A stretch of DNA of 64,000 bases from Nannocystis exedens. Its GTDB lineage: Bacteria > Myxococcota_A > Polyangia > Nannocystales > Nannocystaceae. The notes beneath the pieces were generated by a model, which searched no databases, was not told the DNA's origin, and was given only the letters and a program-made list of their open reading frames with translations. The translations under genes and the position numbers were made by a program. Position 1 is the first letter of the stretch, and every line of letters begins with the position of its first letter. Location of the stretch: positions 5,780,001-5,844,000 of the forward strand of contig NZ_NETK01000001.1 of NCBI RefSeq assembly GCF_002343915.1, in the 5' to 3' direction. Below, piece after piece: positions 35,848 to 44,709 of the stretch.

Positions 35848-36410
35848 GATGCTCCTGGGGACAGGTCACGAAGGACATGCTCGATAGAGCATGTCCCGAG
35901 GGCTGTGCGGTGAAGGGCGCGGCGGAGCACGGCGAAGCGAGCGAGTCGGGCCAGGACGGCGCGTCCGCCCCGGTGGCGCCGCGCCAGGGGCCCGGGGGTT
36001 CGCTCGTGGGCCCGCTCGCGGATGACGGCGCTCGGCGACCCGCCCGGGTGCGGCTCGACGGCGAGGGGACGGGACGGCTGCGCAAGCTCGCCGTCACGGC
36101 CGGTCGGCTGGCGGACGGCCGCGAGCGGCGCGGTCGAAGCGACGACCACGCGTGAGCACGCAGCGATCCGGCGTGCAGCCGCGCGATTCGCGGGCGTCGG
36201 GTCAGGAGATCACCCCGGCGTGGGCCTCGTGCTCGGGATCACCACGCGTTGCGCAGGTCGTCCGGCAGGGACGAGCGAGAGGGTGCGCGACGAGGCGGCA
36301 CGGGGGCGGCCCGGCGACGCTCGTCGTCGCGGCTCCGGGCGAGCATGCTCTCGCGCCGGGAGTTCGCCCGGCCTGGAGATCCGCGCCGCCGGCCACTATC
36401 GTCGCTGCCG
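35848..36410. other. intergenic region with a strong hairpin
   Basis: 563 bases with no credible gene. At 35873-35896 lies the strongest palindrome of the dispersed family in the window: perfect 10-base arms GGACATGCTC / GAGCATGTCC around GATA. A weaker copy (CTCC…GGACAGG) lies at 35849-35865, right after the nudC stop. Either could terminate nudC. Confidence 0.6.
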
Positions 36411-37682
36411 ATGACGACCGGCCATTCGGAGCCCGCGCACGACAAGACCCGACCCGATCAATTCGGCGGCCCCTGGGGGGCGCTGCTTCTGACGATCGTC
36501 ATGCCGACGGTCACGTTCTACCTGTGGTCGGCGGTGGCGCAGCACGGCGGCTCGCTGTGGCTGCCGCGCTCGACCACCGAGCTGTCGGCGATGATCCCCG
36601 CGCCGACGTGGGAGGCCGCGGCGATGTTCGCCGCCTGGCTCGGGCTGCAGGCGCTGCTCTACGTGGTCGTGCCGGCGAAGGTGGTGCATGGGCGGCCGGC
36701 CGCGGGCGGCGAGCGGGCCGAGTACCGCCTCAACGGGCTGGTCGCGTTCGGCTTGACGGCGGGGCTCCTGGTCCTCGGGATCGCCGCCGACGTCGTGTCG
36801 CCGACCGCCGTGCTGGCGCAGCTCGGGCCGCTGCTGACGATCTCGGTCCTGTTCGCCGTCGGCGCCGCCGCCCTGACCTACGTCGCCGGCCGTCGCCGCG
36901 CGCACCTCGAGCGCAGCACCGGCAACGTCGTCTACGACTTCTACATGGGCGCGATCCAGAACCCGCGGATCGGTCGCCACGACCTCAAGTTCTTCTTCGA
37001 GTCGCGGATCGGCATGGGCACGTGGGGCGCCTTCGCCATCCTGATGCCCGCGGCCGAGCTGCAGCAGCACGGCGAGCTGTCGACGGCGATGCTGGTCGTC
37101 AGCCTGTGCCAGCTGTTCTACATCTTCGAGTTCTTCGTGTTCGAGTCGGCGCTGCTGTCGACGATCGACATCATCGAGGAGAACCTCGGCTTCATGCTGT
37201 GGTTCGCGTTCCTCGCGTGGATGCCGTTCAACTTCACGCTGCAGCAGCAGTACGTGCTCGAGGCGCGGCCCGAGCTGCCGACCCTCGCGGCGGCCGCGAT
37301 CATCGTCATGAACTTCGCCGGCTACTACGTGTTCCGCAGCTCGAACCTGCAGAAGACGCGGTTCCGCAGCGACCCGACGCGCCCGATCTGGGGCGAGATC
37401 CCCGTCGCCATGGACACCGCCCGCGGCACCAAGCTGCTGCTGTCGGGCTGGTGGGGCCTCGCGCGCCACGCCAACTACCTCGGCGACCTGACGATGGCGC
37501 TGGCGTGGTGCCTCGCGTGCGGCGTCGGCAGCGTCGTGCCGTACTTCTACTTCATCTACTTCGCGCCGCTGCTGCTCAACCGCGAGCGCCGCGACCACGC
37601 GATGTGCCAGCGCAAGTACGGCGCCGACTGGGACCGCTACTGCGAGAAGGTGCCGTACCGCATCATCCCGTTCGTGTACTGA
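36411..37682 (+). CDS. ERG24/ERG4-family sterol reductase-like membrane protein
   Basis: 423 residues from ATG 36411 with about nine to ten TM helices. C-terminal signatures fit the sterol C14/C7/C24(28)-reductase family: GLARHANYLGD, PYFYFIYFAPLLLNRERRD, then KYGADWDRYCEKVPYRIIPFVY. Also FYMGAIQNPRIGRHDLKFFFESR and a cytosolic NLQKTRFRSDPTRPIWG loop, where NADPH-binding residues of this family lie. It would reduce a ring or side-chain double bond of a sterol with NADPH. Some myxobacteria, for example Nannocystis, make sterols. Which double bond is reduced cannot be told. No other sterol gene is nearby. Confidence 0.82.
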   Translation: MTTGHSEPAHDKTRPDQFGGPWGALLLTIVMPTVTFYLWSAVAQHGGSLWLPRSTTELSAMIPAPTWEAAAMFAAWLGLQALLYVVVPAKVVHGRPAAGGERAEYRLNGLVAFGLTAGLLVLGIAADVVSPTAVLAQLGPLLTISVLFAVGAAALTYVAGRRRAHLERSTGNVVYDFYMGAIQNPRIGRHDLKFFFESRIGMGTWGAFAILMPAAELQQHGELSTAMLVVSLCQLFYIFEFFVFESALLSTIDIIEENLGFMLWFAFLAWMPFNFTLQQQYVLEARPELPTLAAAAIIVMNFAGYYVFRSSNLQKTRFRSDPTRPIWGEIPVAMDTARGTKLLLSGWWGLARHANYLGDLTMALAWCLACGVGSVVPYFYFIYFAPLLLNRERRDHAMCQRKYGADWDRYCEKVPYRIIPFVY

Positions 37683-37724
37683 CGCGGCGGCGACGATGCG
37701 GCCTGGGCCGCGGCGGCGCGGCGA

Positions 37725-38816
37725 TCAGCGCGGCCAGTACCAGGCGGGGGCGGCCTGCACGGTGGTGCCGCCGGTGAGCATGCCGCGCATCCCCGGCGAG
37801 AAGAAGTGATAGGGGTGGACGGTCTCGGGCCGGCTGACGGCCTCGAGGCGCGCGGCGAGCTCGGCGGGGATCGTGAACTCGAGCGCCTTGAGGTTGTCGT
37901 CGAGCTGCGCGGGCTTGGTCGCGCCGATGATCGTCGAGGTGACGCCCGGGCGGGTCGTGACCCAGTTGAGCGCGACCTGGGCGGGCGGGCGCCCGAGCTC
38001 GCGCGCGACCTCGACGAGGACGTCGACGATCTGCCAGTTGCGCTCGGAGATCAGCTTCTCGAAGGCCGGGTTGCCGCTGGCCTGCATCATCACCAGGCGG
38101 CCCTCGCCCTCCGCGCGGGTGCCGGCGCGGCCGTACTTGCCGGTCAGCATGCCGCTGCCGAGCGGGCTCCACGGGCACAGGCCGAGGCCCAGCGCCAGCG
38201 CGGCGGGGATGTGCTCGCGCTCGATGTTGCGCTCGACCAGCGAGTACTCGAGCTGCAGCCCGGCCAGCCGCTCGCTGCCGCGGAGCTCGGCGATCGTCTG
38301 GGCGCGCGCGAGGTACCACGCGGGCACGTCGGACAGGCCGATGTAGCGGACCTTGCCGGCGCGCACGAGGTCGTCGAGCGTCGACATGACCTCCTCGACC
38401 GGGGTGAGGCCGTCCCACGCGTGCAGCCAGTAGAGGTCGACGTAGTCGGTCTGCAGGCGCCGCAGCGAGGCGTCGAGGGCCCGGCGGATGTGCTTGCGCG
38501 AGTTGCCGCCGGCGTTGGGGTCGCCCGGCTGGACGCTGAAGGAGAACTTGGTGGCGAGCACGACCTGCTCGCGGCGCCCGCTCTCCGCGAGGTACTCGCC
38601 GATCAGCTTCTCGCTGGTGCCGCCGGTGTAGCCGTCGGCGGTGTCGATGAAGTTGCCGCCGGCGTCGAGGTAGCGGGCGATCAGCTCGAACACGGTGTCG
38701 CGCGGCGAGCCGAAGCCCCACTCGGTGCCGAAGGTCATGGTGCCGAGGCACAGCGGGCTGACGCGCAGGCCGCTGCGGCCGAGGAGGGAGTAGGACGCGA
38801 GGGACGGGATCGACAT
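37725..38816 (-). CDS. aldo/keto reductase
   Basis: 363 residues, a TIM barrel. Catalytic tetrad: D in FIDTADGY, Y in the same motif, K in LATKFSFS and H in LYWLHAWD. The cofactor end has ATKPAQLDDNLKALEF, which fits NADPH binding. Subfamily is the YajO/Tas-like group. Ends converge with the sterol reductase gene across 42 bases; a functional link is not shown. Confidence 0.92.
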   Translation of the reverse strand: MSIPSLASYSLLGRSGLRVSPLCLGTMTFGTEWGFGSPRDTVFELIARYLDAGGNFIDTADGYTGGTSEKLIGEYLAESGRREQVVLATKFSFSVQPGDPNAGGNSRKHIRRALDASLRRLQTDYVDLYWLHAWDGLTPVEEVMSTLDDLVRAGKVRYIGLSDVPAWYLARAQTIAELRGSERLAGLQLEYSLVERNIEREHIPAALALGLGLCPWSPLGSGMLTGKYGRAGTRAEGEGRLVMMQASGNPAFEKLISERNWQIVDVLVEVARELGRPPAQVALNWVTTRPGVTSTIIGATKPAQLDDNLKALEFTIPAELAARLEAVSRPETVHPYHFFSPGMRGMLTGGTTVQAAPAWYWPR

Positions 38817-38840
38817 GCGGCGGAGGATACGCGCCGGCGG

Positions 38841-41800
38841 TCACGGACCTGACACGGATGTCGGGTGTCCGTCGAGCCAGGTCGCGACGCGGGCGACGTC
38901 GGCTGCGCGCGACTTGGCGCGGAACGCCGCGAGCGCCTGCTCGGCGAGGTCCCGGGCCTCGGCGGGGGCGACGGGCACGTCGTCGGCGAGGGCCCGCGCG
39001 TGGGCGAAGCGGGCGCGGGCCGCGGGGAGGTGGTCGGGCTCGGAGACGGCGTCGTAGATCGCCAGCGCCTGCGCGGCGACGCCGGCGGCCTCGGCGAAGC
39101 GGCCGCGCGCGAGCGCCAGCTCGGCCTGCGCGACCAAATTGCCGGCGAGCAGGAGGCTGCGCGGCGGGGCGAGGCGCTCGAGCTCGGCGAACGCGGCGCG
39201 CAGGTCCTGCTCGGCCTCGTCGAGGCGGCCGAGCTCCGTGCGCAGCTCGCCGAGCAGCGTCGTGATCTCGGCGGCGTCGAGGGCCTGTCCGGCGCCGGTC
39301 AGCGCGGCCTGGATCTGCTCGAGCGGCGCGACGGCCTCGGCGGTGCGGCCGAGCGCGACGAGCGAGCGGGCGTACGCGAACCGGAGGGCGTGCAGCCGCG
39401 GGTCCGGCGGCTCGGGGGCGGCGGGCAGGCGCGCCAGGGCTCGCCGGTGCGCGGCCTCCATCGCCGCGCCGTCGCCCTCGGCCGCCAGCAGGCGCATGCG
39501 CTCGGCCAGCACCGTGTCGTGGGCCTCCGACGTCTCCGGCACGGCCGCGAGCGCCTGCTCGAGGTGCGCGCGCGCGTCCGCCAGCCGGCCCTCGTCGATC
39601 TCGATCATGCCGAGGTCGCGCAGGATCGTCCCGCGCAGCGGATTGTTCGTCCCGCGATCGAAGCGCTGCTCGAGCTGCCCCAGCCGCGCCAGCGCCTGCC
39701 GCGGTCGCCCCAGCCGCCGCTCGCTGTCGGCGAGCATCCACGCGTGGCGCAGGTGGGCGCCGTGGTACGGCCCGAGCAGCGCCTCCGAGACGGCGACGGC
39801 GCGGCCGTAGATCGCCGCCATGTCTTCGTCGCGGCGCTCGCTGCGGGCCAGCCAGCCGAGGTTCGCCAGGGTGTCGAGGCCGCGCAGCGTCTCGCTGCGG
39901 CCGTGGCGGTCGCGCAGGGCGACGGCCTCCTCCCAGCGGCGGCGGGCGAGCGGCGCTTCGGAGGTCACGGCGTGGACGACCCCGAGGTTGGTGAGGAACT
40001 CGGCGTACAGGTCGACGTCGTGCTCGACGCGGTGGTTGAGCGCGGTCGCCAGCGGCACCGCGGCGCGCGCCTGCTGCGGCTGGTTCAGCGGCACCGCGCG
40101 CAGGTAGAGCTGCTTCGAGCCGGCGGCCGCGGCCACGAGGGCGTGGCGGGAGCCGATCGCCGTCAGCATCGCCTCGGTGAATTGGTGCTCGGCCGCCGGG
40201 TGGTCGCCGGCCGCCATCGCCAGGCTGCCGGCGCGCAGCAGCGCCTCGGCGCGCAGCGGCTCGTAGGCGAGGGCGTCGCCGTCCGCGAGGACCTCGTCGA
40301 CGAGGGCGCGGCCGAGCGGGTACTGCCCGGCGTCCTCGCGGACCTTCGCGCGCGCGAGGGTCTCGCGGTGGGCCTGGACGCGCAGGCGCAGCCGCGGGTC
40401 CTTGGGCGGCGGGAGCTGCTGGGCGTCGGCGCAGCGGGCCGGCGGCGGCAGCTCGGCGAGCGCCTCGACGGCGCTGTCGAGGCTCGCGGCGTCGACCTGC
40501 GTGAGCGCGGCGGCGAGGGCGTCGAGGCCGGCGCGCCGCTGGTCGAGGCAGGCGGTGCGGAGCTCGAACAATTGCGTCGATTGTCGCGCCTCGGCGTGCG
40601 CGCGGCAGGTCTCGTTGCGCATCTCGACCCATGACGCGGCGTAGCGGTCGAGCCGCGGCAACACGGCGGCGAGCGCCGCCTCGGCCGCGGGCGTGCGCAG
40701 GGCGGTCAGCGCCGCGCGGACGTCGCCCGCCCGCGCCGCGTCCCACACGCCCGCGAGCTCGGCCTCGGCGTCGGGGCACACCTGCACCGCGGGGTCGCCC
40801 CGCGCGGCGGCGAAGAAGCCGGCGAACGCGGTGACGCCGGCGGTGACCACGAGCGCGGCGGCGCGGCGGTAGGTCGCGCCGGGGTCGCGCTCGAGCGCCG
40901 ACAGCAGCGCCGTCATCGACGGGAAGCGCTCGGCGGGGGCCGGCGACAGGCCGCGGCGGATGGCCCGGAAGATCCGCGCCGGCACCGGCGAGCCGGCCGG
41001 CGGCGCGGCGATCCGGCCGCGCAGCACGTCGGCGAGCAGCGTCGACATCGAGGTCGTGTCGAACGGCGAGCGCCGGTAGAGGCACTGATACAGCGAGACG
41101 CAGAAGCTGAACTGGTCGCTGGCGGCGGTCGACGCCTCGCCGCGGTGGGCCTCGGGGGACATGTACGCGGGCGTGCCGAGGACCACGCCGGTGCGCGTGA
41201 GCGGGGCCAGGGCCGAGGTGCCCTGGGCGATGTGCCGCGGCAGGTCGGGCTCGCCGGGGGCGCTGTCGTCGGCCGCGCGCGCGAGCCCGAAGTCGAGCAC
41301 CTTGACCGCGCCGTCCTCGCCGACCATCACGTTGGCGGGCTTGAAGTCGCGGTGGATGAGGCCCGCGCGGTGGGCCGCCTCGAGCCCGCGGCCGGCGCGG
41401 ACGAAGGTGGCGACGACCTCGCGCCACGGCCGCTCCTCCTGCGCCCACGCGTCGAGGCTCGTGCCGCGGACGAACTCCATCGCCACGAACACCTGGCCGT
41501 TGTCCTGCCCGACCTCGTGGACGGTGACGATGTTGGGGTGGGACAGGCGGGCCATCGCCTGCGCCTCGCGCATCAGTCGGCCGCGCGACAGGGTCACGTC
41601 GCGCACCGACTCGCCGAGCAGCACCTTGACCGCGATCTTGCGGTCGAGGAGGTCGTCGTATGCGGCGTACACCACGCCCATGCCGCCGCGGCCGATGAGC
41701 CCGAGGATCTGGAAGCGCCCGATCTGCACCGGCGTCGCGCGGCGCGGGAACAGGGCCCGCTTCACCAGCTGCTTGTCGATCGGGTCGTCGACCTTCTTCA

Positions 41801-41906
41801 GCGACTCCATCGCCCGCGGCACGGTGTCGCCCTCGCCGCGCACCGACACGGGCGTGCGCTCGACGCTGCGCTCCGGCCCGCCGGGGGTGAACTCGTCGCT
41901 CTCCAT
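38841..41906 (-). CDS. membrane Ser/Thr protein kinase with TPR-like sensor domain
   Basis: 1021 residues. Complete kinase: GRGGMGVV (72-79), Lys94 in IAVKVL, HRDFKPANVM (D187), DFG 205-207, and an activation segment ending near TPAYMSPE. One TM helix (ALVVTAGVTAFAGFFAA) near residue 355 is followed by about 650 residues of helical repeats (AEARQSTQLFELRTACL…, EALLRAGSLAMAAGDHPAAEHQF, NLGVVHAV), typical TPR-like periplasmic part. This architecture is common in myxobacteria. Unlike the kinase part of the giant sensor, all catalytic residues are present, so activity is expected. Confidence 0.93.
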   Translation of the reverse strand: MESDEFTPGGPERSVERTPVSVRGEGDTVPRAMESLKKVDDPIDKQLVKRALFPRRATPVQIGRFQILGLIGRGGMGVVYAAYDDLLDRKIAVKVLLGESVRDVTLSRGRLMREAQAMARLSHPNIVTVHEVGQDNGQVFVAMEFVRGTSLDAWAQEERPWREVVATFVRAGRGLEAAHRAGLIHRDFKPANVMVGEDGAVKVLDFGLARAADDSAPGEPDLPRHIAQGTSALAPLTRTGVVLGTPAYMSPEAHRGEASTAASDQFSFCVSLYQCLYRRSPFDTTSMSTLLADVLRGRIAAPPAGSPVPARIFRAIRRGLSPAPAERFPSMTALLSALERDPGATYRRAAALVVTAGVTAFAGFFAAARGDPAVQVCPDAEAELAGVWDAARAGDVRAALTALRTPAAEAALAAVLPRLDRYAASWVEMRNETCRAHAEARQSTQLFELRTACLDQRRAGLDALAAALTQVDAASLDSAVEALAELPPPARCADAQQLPPPKDPRLRLRVQAHRETLARAKVREDAGQYPLGRALVDEVLADGDALAYEPLRAEALLRAGSLAMAAGDHPAAEHQFTEAMLTAIGSRHALVAAAAGSKQLYLRAVPLNQPQQARAAVPLATALNHRVEHDVDLYAEFLTNLGVVHAVTSEAPLARRRWEEAVALRDRHGRSETLRGLDTLANLGWLARSERRDEDMAAIYGRAVAVSEALLGPYHGAHLRHAWMLADSERRLGRPRQALARLGQLEQRFDRGTNNPLRGTILRDLGMIEIDEGRLADARAHLEQALAAVPETSEAHDTVLAERMRLLAAEGDGAAMEAAHRRALARLPAAPEPPDPRLHALRFAYARSLVALGRTAEAVAPLEQIQAALTGAGQALDAAEITTLLGELRTELGRLDEAEQDLRAAFAELERLAPPRSLLLAGNLVAQAELALARGRFAEAAGVAAQALAIYDAVSEPDHLPAARARFAHARALADDVPVAPAEARDLAEQALAAFRAKSRAADVARVATWLDGHPTSVSGP

Positions 41907-42093
41907 CCGCGAGGTAGTGTCTCCGAACTCGCGATCAATTTTGCCGGTTCGCGGACCCGTAGCGCGCGTTGCAGGTCACATGTGCGAGATCGCGCGATGC
42001 TCGCGGTCCGCCCGACAGCGGCCGAGAAATTGCCGCGGGGGAAATTGTTCGGCGCCGGTCGGTCACCAGCCCCTCCGTAGTTCGGGCACTGCG

Positions 42094-43200
42094 ATGCGTA
42101 ACTCGACCGGCGCGCTGTTCTTCTTCGCTTCCAGCCTCTCCGTCGCGGTCGGCTGCGACGACGAGGTCCACGCCGGCGCCGGCGACGGCGACGGCGTGCC
42201 GCGCTGTCCCGCGACGGGTTGCGCGGGCGGCCTCCTCGGCAACACCGCGCGGATCGGCGGCCACCCGCTGTCGAACCTGTCGGAGACGCTGCGCGAGCCG
42301 GCGGCCAACGACACCGCGGACGTGCGGATCGAGGGCGGCACGGCCGAGCACCTCGGGTCGACGCTGGCGATCACCGAGATCGACGTCGAGGCCGACGGCG
42401 AGCTGCGGCTCAAGCTCGGCGCGGCCGGGTGGATCGGCGGGACGGCGGTCGAGGGCGCGACGTTCTCGATCACCGTCGACCCGCTGAGCGGCGACCCGAC
42501 CTTCGCCGCGGAGCTGAAGGTCGGCGGCGCGTGGTGCTCGCCGGGCGAGTACGACCCGACGCTGACGATCTGCCGCTACGAGTTCGTGACCAACGTGGTC
42601 CCGCACGACCCGCAGCGGTACCCCGAGAGCGAGGAGCTGGCCGGCTACTACCACACCTGCCCGAACGAGGACGAGGGCGGGGCGCTCGGCGACACCTACG
42701 AGTTCAGCGCGGTGCTGAGCCCGAACGTGTCCGTGTTCGCGAGCGCGAGCCTCGGGCCGTACATCACCGACGCGCCGGGCCGCTTCATCCACGGCTGCAT
42801 CAACGGCGCGGTGGCGAAGGGTCAGTTCCACCTCAACGCGTTCTACGACCCGACCGCCTACCGCGGGCTGCAGGTCACCCAGCGCACGGCGATGCTGCGG
42901 GCGTGGCTGGCGTGGTTCGCCGGCGAGCCGCGGACCGTGCCCGGCAAGCAGGTCGCGCTGCACGACCCGCTCGGCGGGCTGTTCACCTGGCCCGCCGACC
43001 CCACGTGGGTGCTCGAGGCCGGCTACGGGGCCTCCGGCGCGCGCTGCCGCGGTGGTTCGCCGGCCACGGGCGTGCACCGCCATCACCTCGATCCGGTGCA
43101 GAGCCTGCCCGGCTGGTCGACGCTGCCGCCCTGCACCACGGCCGACTACGCCGGCTCCGGCGCGGTGCTCGGGGTCGCGGTGCCGGGCGACCTGTGGTGA
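42094..43200 (+). CDS. lipoprotein with ADYC-like domain
   Basis: 368 residues from ATG 42094. Signal MRNSTGALFFFASSLSVAVGC with lipobox A-V-G-C. The mature part has an acidic linker, then strands such as GSTLAITEIDVEADGELRLKL and a second half with YHTCPNEDEGG, FIHGCINGAVAKGQFHLNAFYDPTAYRGLQVTQRTAMLRAW and a C-terminal PCTTADYAGSG. This recalls the myxobacterial ADYC family; the call is tentative. It ends 243 bases before the first RiPP precursor and is probably unrelated to it. Confidence 0.65.
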   Translation: MRNSTGALFFFASSLSVAVGCDDEVHAGAGDGDGVPRCPATGCAGGLLGNTARIGGHPLSNLSETLREPAANDTADVRIEGGTAEHLGSTLAITEIDVEADGELRLKLGAAGWIGGTAVEGATFSITVDPLSGDPTFAAELKVGGAWCSPGEYDPTLTICRYEFVTNVVPHDPQRYPESEELAGYYHTCPNEDEGGALGDTYEFSAVLSPNVSVFASASLGPYITDAPGRFIHGCINGAVAKGQFHLNAFYDPTAYRGLQVTQRTAMLRAWLAWFAGEPRTVPGKQVALHDPLGGLFTWPADPTWVLEAGYGASGARCRGGSPATGVHRHHLDPVQSLPGWSTLPPCTTADYAGSGAVLGVAVPGDLW

Positions 43201-43311
43201 TCGCCCCACGGAGGAATGATGGCACTTCGAAGGCCGCGGGCGCACATGTCCGCGGCCCTCGTCGCGCCGGTTCTCCGGCGATTCGCGTATCTGCCCCTGT
43301 CCTACCGCGCG

Positions 43312-43328
43312 CATGCTTCGAGAACATG
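43312..43328. repeat. dispersed palindrome, degenerate copy
   Basis: CATGCTTC…GAACATG, arms with one mismatch, between the ADYC-like gene and the first precursor. It may insulate the RiPP cluster from upstream transcription. Confidence 0.45.
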
Positions 43329-43339
43329 CATCGATTCGG

Positions 43340-43443
43340 TTAACCCGATCGGCGGGGCGGCGACACTACCCGAGTGCCGAGGGACGACGACGCGACCCGG
43401 AATGAATTGAGGCGCAGCGTCCACCGGCGAGAGAGAGCACACC
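43340..43443 (+). promoter_or_regulatory. conserved upstream cassette of precursor 1
   Basis: The 100 bases before precursor 1 contain GGCGACACTACCC, GGGACGACG, a CCCGGAATGA block and GAGGCGCAGCGTCCACCGGCGAGA. The same blocks in the same order precede precursor 4 (about 44610-44709), and the later blocks also precede 2 and 3. Such conservation of non-coding DNA suggests a shared promoter and leader for each precursor. Confidence 0.6.
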
Positions 43444-43605
43444 ATGCAGAAGAACATCCTCGACACCGACACCCGCGACAACGAGCTCACCCTGGTCGAC
43501 CTCGACGACCTGCGCGCCGCCTTCGGCGGCGAGGCCGCCGCCCCCGCCTCCACCGAGGCGGCCGCCGTGCCCCCGCCGAAGACCATCATGTGCCCGAGCT
43601 GGTGA
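43444..43605 (+). CDS. RiPP precursor peptide 1
   Basis: 53 residues: leader with DNELTLVDLDDLRAAFGG, then a 24-residue tail ending PPPKTIMCPSW. The DLDDL segment may be the leader-recognition box (LanB systems use an FNLD-like box). FGG is the expected cleavage site of the C39 peptidase in the exporter. The C-terminal Trp, and K/R-T-[ILV]-M-C-P-S-W, are invariant in all four copies and must be the modified part. An own terminator follows. Which residues are modified is inference. Confidence 0.9.
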   Translation: MQKNILDTDTRDNELTLVDLDDLRAAFGGEAAAPASTEAAAVPPPKTIMCPSW

Positions 43606-43638
43606 GCCGGTCGCAATCCCCATTCCTTCCCCCACCCC

Positions 43639-43677
43639 GGGCCAGGACGCACCCCCCCCCGCGTCCTGGCCCTTTTT
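43639..43677 (+). terminator. rho-independent terminator after precursor 1
   Basis: Hairpin with arms GGGCCAGGACGC / GCGTCCTGGCCC around a run of C, followed by TTTTT. Nearly the same stem recurs after precursors 2 and 3. Confidence 0.9.
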
Positions 43678-43726
43678 GCGTTTCTCGCCGCGCGCGCCGC
43701 CCGCGAGAAATTTACGTGGCGCGCCG

Positions 43727-43742
43727 CACAATGTGCATTGTG
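43727..43742. promoter_or_regulatory. palindrome upstream of precursor 2
   Basis: CACAATG-TG-CATTGTG has perfect 7-base arms, 122 bases before precursor 2. A related ACAATGTGCAATG segment lies at 44120-44132 before precursor 3, but not before 1 and 4. Likely an operator or promoter element for this pair. Confidence 0.6.
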
Positions 43743-43863
43743 TCGCGACCTGCAGCGAACGGTCGATCGATCGCCGCTCCGGCGACGCGAACCGCGGGCC
43801 GAGGGGCGACGGGAGCGACGGGACGACCCCGCGCAGCGCCCACCGGCGCGAAAGCGAGACAAC

Positions 43864-44028
43864 ATGCAGAAGAACACCCTCAAGGACGACGAGACCCGCG
43901 ACGACGAGCTCACCCTGGTCGACCTCGACGACCTGCGCGCCGCTTTCGCCGGCGAGGCTGCGGTCGCAGGCGCGCCCGCGGAGGCCGCCGCGCAGCCGAC
44001 GCGGACCCTCATGTGCCCGAGCTGGTGA
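43864..44028 (+). CDS. RiPP precursor peptide 2
   Basis: 54 residues. Leader DDELTLVDLDDLRAAFAG, ending in Ala-Gly instead of Gly-Gly, which C39 peptidases also accept. Tail ends QPTRTLMCPSW. The core has Arg where the others have Lys, and Leu instead of Ile/Val; MCPSW is kept. Own terminator downstream. Confidence 0.9.
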   Translation: MQKNTLKDDETRDDELTLVDLDDLRAAFAGEAAVAGAPAEAAAQPTRTLMCPSW

Positions 44029-44051
44029 GCCGATCGCACAGAAGACCCCCC

Positions 44052-44083
44052 GGGGCCAGGACACGCGCGTCCTGGCCCTTTTT
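44052..44083 (+). terminator. rho-independent terminator after precursor 2
   Basis: Arms GGGCCAGGAC / GTCCTGGCCC followed by TTTTT; same stem as after precursor 1. Confidence 0.9.
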
Positions 44084-44264
44084 GCGTGTTCGCCGGTCAC
44101 GCCGCGGGCCCGGTGTCGGACAATGTGCAATGGGCATCACCCACGAATTATTTTTACTGCGAGGGTGATCGATCGGGAAAAAGGCGCCTCTACCTGGGTG
44201 CCGTGGGACGACGACCCGGGATGAGCCCGGGCGCAGGGTCCGGCGGCGAGAAAGCGAGACCATC

Positions 44265-44438
44265 ATGGACAAGAACACCCAGAACCTCATCGACACCCGC
44301 GACAACGAGCTCACCCTGGTCGACCTCGACGACCTGCGGGCCGCCTTCGGCGGCGAGGCGGCCGGCGCCGGCGCCGGCGCGCCGCAGACGGGCATCGAGC
44401 CGGTCCCCGGCAAGACGATCATGTGCCCGAGCTGGTGA
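44265..44438 (+). CDS. RiPP precursor peptide 3
   Basis: 57 residues. Leader DNELTLVDLDDLRAAFGG identical to precursor 1; a longer Gly/Ala-rich core (27 residues) ends PVPGKTIMCPSW. The extra residues lie between the cleavage site and the conserved tail, which shows that the spacer is variable and the last eight positions are constrained. Confidence 0.9.
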   Translation: MDKNTQNLIDTRDNELTLVDLDDLRAAFGGEAAGAGAGAPQTGIEPVPGKTIMCPSW

Positions 44439-44460
44439 GCCGCCCGCACAGGGCCCCCAC

Positions 44461-44498
44461 GCGGCCAGGACGCGCTGTCGCGTCCTGGCCGCGTTTTC
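44461..44498 (+). terminator. rho-independent terminator after precursor 3
   Basis: Arms GCGGCCAGGACGCG / CGCGTCCTGGCCGC followed by TTTT; same GGCCAGGAC stem as after precursors 1 and 2. Confidence 0.85.
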
Positions 44499-44709
44499 GC
44501 CCGTCTGGGAGCGGACCTCTGCGAGGCCGTGAGAGTGTCCGCGCGCGCCGGATCAATTGCCCCCGCGACATGCGATAGCGCCGGTGTCATCGGTACGAAA
44601 GGCTTAATCAGTCGAGCGGGTCGGCGACACTACCCCCAGCGTCGAGGGACGACGGAAGCGGCCCGGATGAACCGAGGCGCAGCGTCCACCGACACGGAAG
44701 GCCAACACC

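Noticed and set aside
41935..43314. Minus-strand frame opposite the ADYC-like lipoprotein
   Set aside because: Low-complexity Arg/Val/Ala sequence; the plus strand has a signal peptide with lipobox and proper codon bias.
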